Origin: Candidatus Poribacteria bacterium
GTDB taxonomy: Bacteria > Poribacteria > WGA-4E > UBA9662
DNA: 17,095 bases
Assembly (NCBI GenBank): GCA_002729015.1
Contig: PBVO01000055.1
Coordinates: 25,378-42,472, forward strand
Direction of reading: 5' to 3'
This document shows positions 15,094 to 17,095 of the stretch, piece by piece. Below the pieces are notes generated by a model, which saw only the letters and a program-made list of their open reading frames with translations, was not told the DNA's origin and searched no databases. The number at the start of each line of letters is the position of its first letter. Position 1 is the first letter of the stretch. The translations under genes were made by a program, and so were the position numbers.

Positions 15094-15690
15094 ATGTCAG
15101 CGATGAATCAAGCTATTCGTAGTAAAACAGTATTTTTTTTCACTTTCTTTTTCTTTGTGTTGATACTAAGCTCGATTTTTTCCTATGGTGTCTACTCAAC
15201 AAAGACTTCTGAAATAAATCAGCAATTTCAGCCAGTCTCTAAGGAATACCAATCAATTAGCTTTGATATCTTAGCCGACTATGATTTCGGAACGTTAGAT
15301 TGGTCAGGTGGCAGCCAATCCAACCAGTTCATCACCAATCAAATAGAACAAATCATTCCTCAGTCAATTAAAGCCCTAGACAATCAACTGGTTTCCGTTA
15401 TCGGCTTCGTATTGCCGGTTGAGACTGATGGTGAAAGAATAGATAGTTTCTTACTTCTCCGTGATTTGCAGATGTGCTGCTATGGTACTTTGCCTGAACT
15501 CAACGAGTGGGTCTATGTTGAGGTTCCCGATCATTTAGAAGCAAAAAACCTAATCAGTGATACACCGATTAAGGTCTGGGGGACTTTACAGGTTGAACCA
15601 AGGTTTAAAGACGATTTTCTACTATCAATTTATTCGTTAACCTTTAGTGATGCGGATGCTCTACTAAATGAAAACGAAAGTGAAGAGTAA
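15094..15690 (+). CDS. Membrane-anchored DUF3299 domain protein
   Basis: A 198-residue protein with an N-terminal membrane anchor rich in Phe (about 12-31), then a soluble domain on the outer face. The soluble part matches the DUF3299 pattern. GFVLPVETDGERIDSFLLLRD (104-124) leads to MCCYGTLPELNEWVYVEV, with adjacent cysteines C128 and C129. VWGTL follows at 161-165. The family occurs in Gram-negative bacteria as small periplasmic or lipoprotein-like OB-type domains, often near transport or metal genes; its biochemical role is not established. The Cys-Cys pair is the family hallmark and could bind metal. Start at 15094 is favoured; an ATG at 15103 would remove three residues. It ends at a strong bidirectional terminator shared with the convergent secreted-protein genes. 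Confidence 0.78.
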   Translation: MSAMNQAIRSKTVFFFTFFFFVLILSSIFSYGVYSTKTSEINQQFQPVSKEYQSISFDILADYDFGTLDWSGGSQSNQFITNQIEQIIPQSIKALDNQLVSVIGFVLPVETDGERIDSFLLLRDLQMCCYGTLPELNEWVYVEVPDHLEAKNLISDTPIKVWGTLQVEPRFKDDFLLSIYSLTFSDADALLNENESEE

Positions 15691-15711
15691 TTTAGTTATG
15701 TTCCAAAGAAC

Positions 15712-15743
15712 AAAAAAGGTGGTAAAAGATTACCACCTTTTTT
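15712..15743. terminator. Bidirectional intrinsic terminator between convergent genes
   Basis: A perfect 14-base stem, AAAAAAGGTGGTAA (15712-15725) with TTACCACCTTTTTT (15730-15743), closes a 4-base AAGA loop. It carries a T-run on either strand. It serves the DUF3299 gene on plus and the secreted pair on minus. Confidence 0.92.
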
Positions 15744-15758
15744 ATTTAGTGTAGAAGA

Positions 15759-16370
15759 TTAGTTAGATTTTATATTAGCCCAAGTCGTACTTAATTTGGA
15801 TTTGGCATCAACAGAAGCACCAGCGGATTGACCTGTCAAAATAACAAAGTAGTTACTCCCAGCACCAGCAGACCCTTCACCATTACCACCAAGGGTGATA
15901 GTACCGGCTTTGAATGAGCTTTTCCAGAGGTTAACAGTAACCATTCCGCCATCAGTTGTCTCAACAGCTACAGGTTCCCCATCTTTTACTTGTTTTTCAA
16001 AACCTTCGACCAGCCATGTTGGAGGTGTACCACCTTTTTCTTCATCAGCTCTACTATCCAAAGCGACATAGACATCAACGTCTTTATCAACAGTAAAGCT
16101 TAGAAAATCTGTACCTTTTTGCTTTTTGTCATCATTGGCAGACATGATCGTTTGCATGCCCTCAAACCCCTCAGGAATAGCAACGATTAGGTAGTCACGA
16201 TCTATAAAGAATTTACTATCTTTTTTGAGTTCTCCCTCAATGTATTGGTCTGCAGGATCTTTACTTTTAGATTTAATGTCCGTAATCTTAACCTTAACCG
16301 GTGAAGCTATAGCTGCCAAGAAAGTTGTTAGGGTTAGAATAATAATGGAATTTAGTGTTAGTTTTCTCAT
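15759..16370 (-). CDS. Secreted protein of unknown function, second of a tandem paralogous pair
   Basis: A 203-residue protein with an N-terminal signal peptide (about 1-22; hydrophobic core IIILTLTTFLAAIA) and no further membrane segment. I do not recognise a named family. The mature part is rich in beta-strand-like segments: FFIDRDYLIVAIPEGFEG (54-71), the SANDDKK turn (77-83), VYVALDSRADEEKGG, TPPTWLVEGFEKQ, then TTDGGMVTVNLWK. It ends with a low-complexity Gly/Ser linker and a strand YFVILT, suggesting a single beta-sandwich or galactose-binding-like domain (inference). No cysteines are present. The neighbour at 16408-17022 shares the same motif order throughout, so the two arose by duplication. 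GGAG upstream of ATG 16370 supports the start. Only 37 bases separate it from the first gene, so one transcript is likely. Export to the periplasm or outside is the only safe functional statement. Confidence 0.82.
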   Translation of the reverse strand: MRKLTLNSIIILTLTTFLAAIASPVKVKITDIKSKSKDPADQYIEGELKKDSKFFIDRDYLIVAIPEGFEGMQTIMSANDDKKQKGTDFLSFTVDKDVDVYVALDSRADEEKGGTPPTWLVEGFEKQVKDGEPVAVETTDGGMVTVNLWKSSFKAGTITLGGNGEGSAGAGSNYFVILTGQSAGASVDAKSKLSTTWANIKSN

Positions 16371-16407
16371 TTCTAATTCTCCGTATAGTATTAAATTAAG
16401 TTTCAGT

Positions 16408-17022
16408 TTATTGTGACTTAATAGTGGACCAGGTCGTGGTTAATTTAGCGGCCGGATCAACACTTGCAGATTGATCTTCTTCCACTAGTATCAGATAATT
16501 ACTACTTTGGCCTGTGGCCGGCTTGTCGGCATTTCCACCTATGGCTACTTTTCCAGCCTTGACTTCTGCTTTCCAAAGATTAAAAGTGCCCATACCACCG
16601 TCCGTAACCTCAATGGCTAGTGGATCTTTTCCATCAAGTTGTTTTTCGTAGCCTTTTTCCAGCCACTCTGGAGGTTTACCACCTTTTTCCTCATCTCCTC
16701 GGCTATCCCGACAGATCCAAATAATAGATGGCTTATTGACTTTGAAAGTTACAAAACCGTCGCCCGTTGACTTTTTGTCATTATTGGCGGTCATGATAAA
16801 CTGGATCCCCACCAGTTCTTTGGGCATTTCTACCACAGTATAGTCTCGGTCAATGTAGTATTTAGTTCCTTTTTCTAATGAAGGGCCAACTTCATAAGGT
16901 AATTTACTTCCAACCTTAAGATCTGTAATTTTTACTGGTTTTGGTTTAGCCTCCGCAACAATGACAATGGCAAAGACAACCAAAAAAGACAAACCTAAAT
17001 AGATAGCTCTTTTTACAAACAA
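16408..17022 (-). CDS. Secreted protein of unknown function, first of the pair, TTG start
   Basis: A 204-residue exported protein with a signal peptide (about 1-25, cleavage likely after AEA) and a mature domain parallel to its downstream paralogue. Shared blocks are VKITDLK, YYIDRDYTVVEMPKEL, MTANNDKK, WICRDSRGDEEKGGKPPEWLEKGYEKQ, EVTDGGMGTFNLWK, SSNYLILV and KLTTTWSTIKS. Family unknown to me. The start is TTG at 17022: it sits seven bases after a clear GGGAG, and no in-frame ATG offers a complete signal peptide. Weak TTG initiation may lower output relative to the second gene. It has one cysteine, in the WICRDSRGDE segment, where the paralogue has valine or alanine in VALDSRADE. The Asp-Ser-Arg and Glu-Glu-Lys-Gly-Gly block is the most conserved and acidic part and could bind Ca2+ or a ligand (inference). 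A good promoter lies just upstream at 17050-17078. Confidence 0.82.
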   Translation of the reverse strand: MFVKRAIYLGLSFLVVFAIVIVAEAKPKPVKITDLKVGSKLPYEVGPSLEKGTKYYIDRDYTVVEMPKELVGIQFIMTANNDKKSTGDGFVTFKVNKPSIIWICRDSRGDEEKGGKPPEWLEKGYEKQLDGKDPLAIEVTDGGMGTFNLWKAEVKAGKVAIGGNADKPATGQSSNYLILVEEDQSASVDPAAKLTTTWSTIKSQ

Positions 17023-17029
17023 TTCTTTA

Positions 17030-17034
17030 CTCCC
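17030..17034 (-). promoter_or_regulatory. Ribosome binding site supporting a TTG start
   Basis: Read on the minus strand, GGGAG ends seven bases before the TTG at 17022. Its strength and spacing decide in favour of this unusual start. Confidence 0.65.
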
Positions 17035-17049
17035 AAATGAAATAGGTTA

Positions 17050-17078
17050 AATATAATATTAGGCTGATACAATATCAA
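17050..17078 (-). promoter_or_regulatory. Sigma70-type promoter of the secreted-protein pair
   Basis: On the minus strand, TTGATA (17073-17078) and TATATT (17050-17055) are separated by exactly 17 bases, each five of six to consensus. The transcript would start about 20 bases before the TTG and read through both paralogues to the terminator at 15712-15743. Confidence 0.65.
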
Positions 17079-17095
17079 CACAATCACAAACCAGC

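Overview
The window is an AT-leaning bacterial chromosomal segment with tightly packed genes. No gap between genes exceeds about 230 bases, and I see no tRNA, rRNA, CRISPR array or mobile element. Several features fit a marine Chloroflexota lineage such as SAR202: a variant System I cytochrome c maturation set (CcmE with Cys-x3-Tyr), a fused uroporphyrinogen methyltransferase/synthase, a LarA-like protein, a lone molybdenum hydroxylase large subunit and a sugar-phosphate-isomerase-like TIM barrel. This placement is inference from gene content and was not tested by phylogeny.

Layout. (1) 1-1229, minus strand: LarA/DUF2088-type protein, cut by the left edge. It is divergent from the plus-strand genes, with two back-to-back promoters between (1275-1352). 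(2) 1431-4637, plus: TIM-barrel isomerase/epimerase-like protein, long-chain polyprenyl diphosphate synthase, and a precorrin-2 dehydrogenase-like protein with two tandem copies of its domain and a Cys-rich repetitive tail. (3) 4798-8697, plus: hemA, hemC and a cobA-hemD fusion in a tight, partly overlapping operon. (4) 8927-11983, plus: ccmE, ccmF and an unusual Cys-rich ccmH. (5) 12147-12533, plus: single-domain rhodanese with its own promoter and a terminator. (6) 12669-14915, minus: xanthine dehydrogenase-family molybdopterin subunit. (7) 15094-15690, plus: membrane-anchored DUF3299 protein, ending at a strong bidirectional terminator. (8) 15759-17022, minus: two tandem paralogous secreted proteins of unknown function behind one promoter.

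How the genes fit together. Regions 2 to 4 form a tetrapyrrole-to-cytochrome block. HemA starts the C5 pathway from glutamyl-tRNA, HemC makes hydroxymethylbilane, and CobA-HemD closes uroporphyrinogen III and methylates it to precorrin-2. The precorrin-2 dehydrogenase-like protein would oxidise precorrin-2 towards siroheme. CcmE, CcmF and CcmH then carry and attach heme to apocytochromes c. The polyprenyl synthase plausibly supplies a quinone side chain to the same respiratory chain. hemB, hemL, ccmA-D and ccmG are not in the window and must lie elsewhere if the pathways are complete.

Points most worth a second look: the CcmE Cys-x3-Tyr variant paired with a CcmH that has no CxxC; the duplicated, partly degenerate precorrin-2 dehydrogenase with its Cys-rich tail and embedded hairpin; the molybdenum enzyme with no adjacent electron-transfer subunits; and the secreted paralogue pair.
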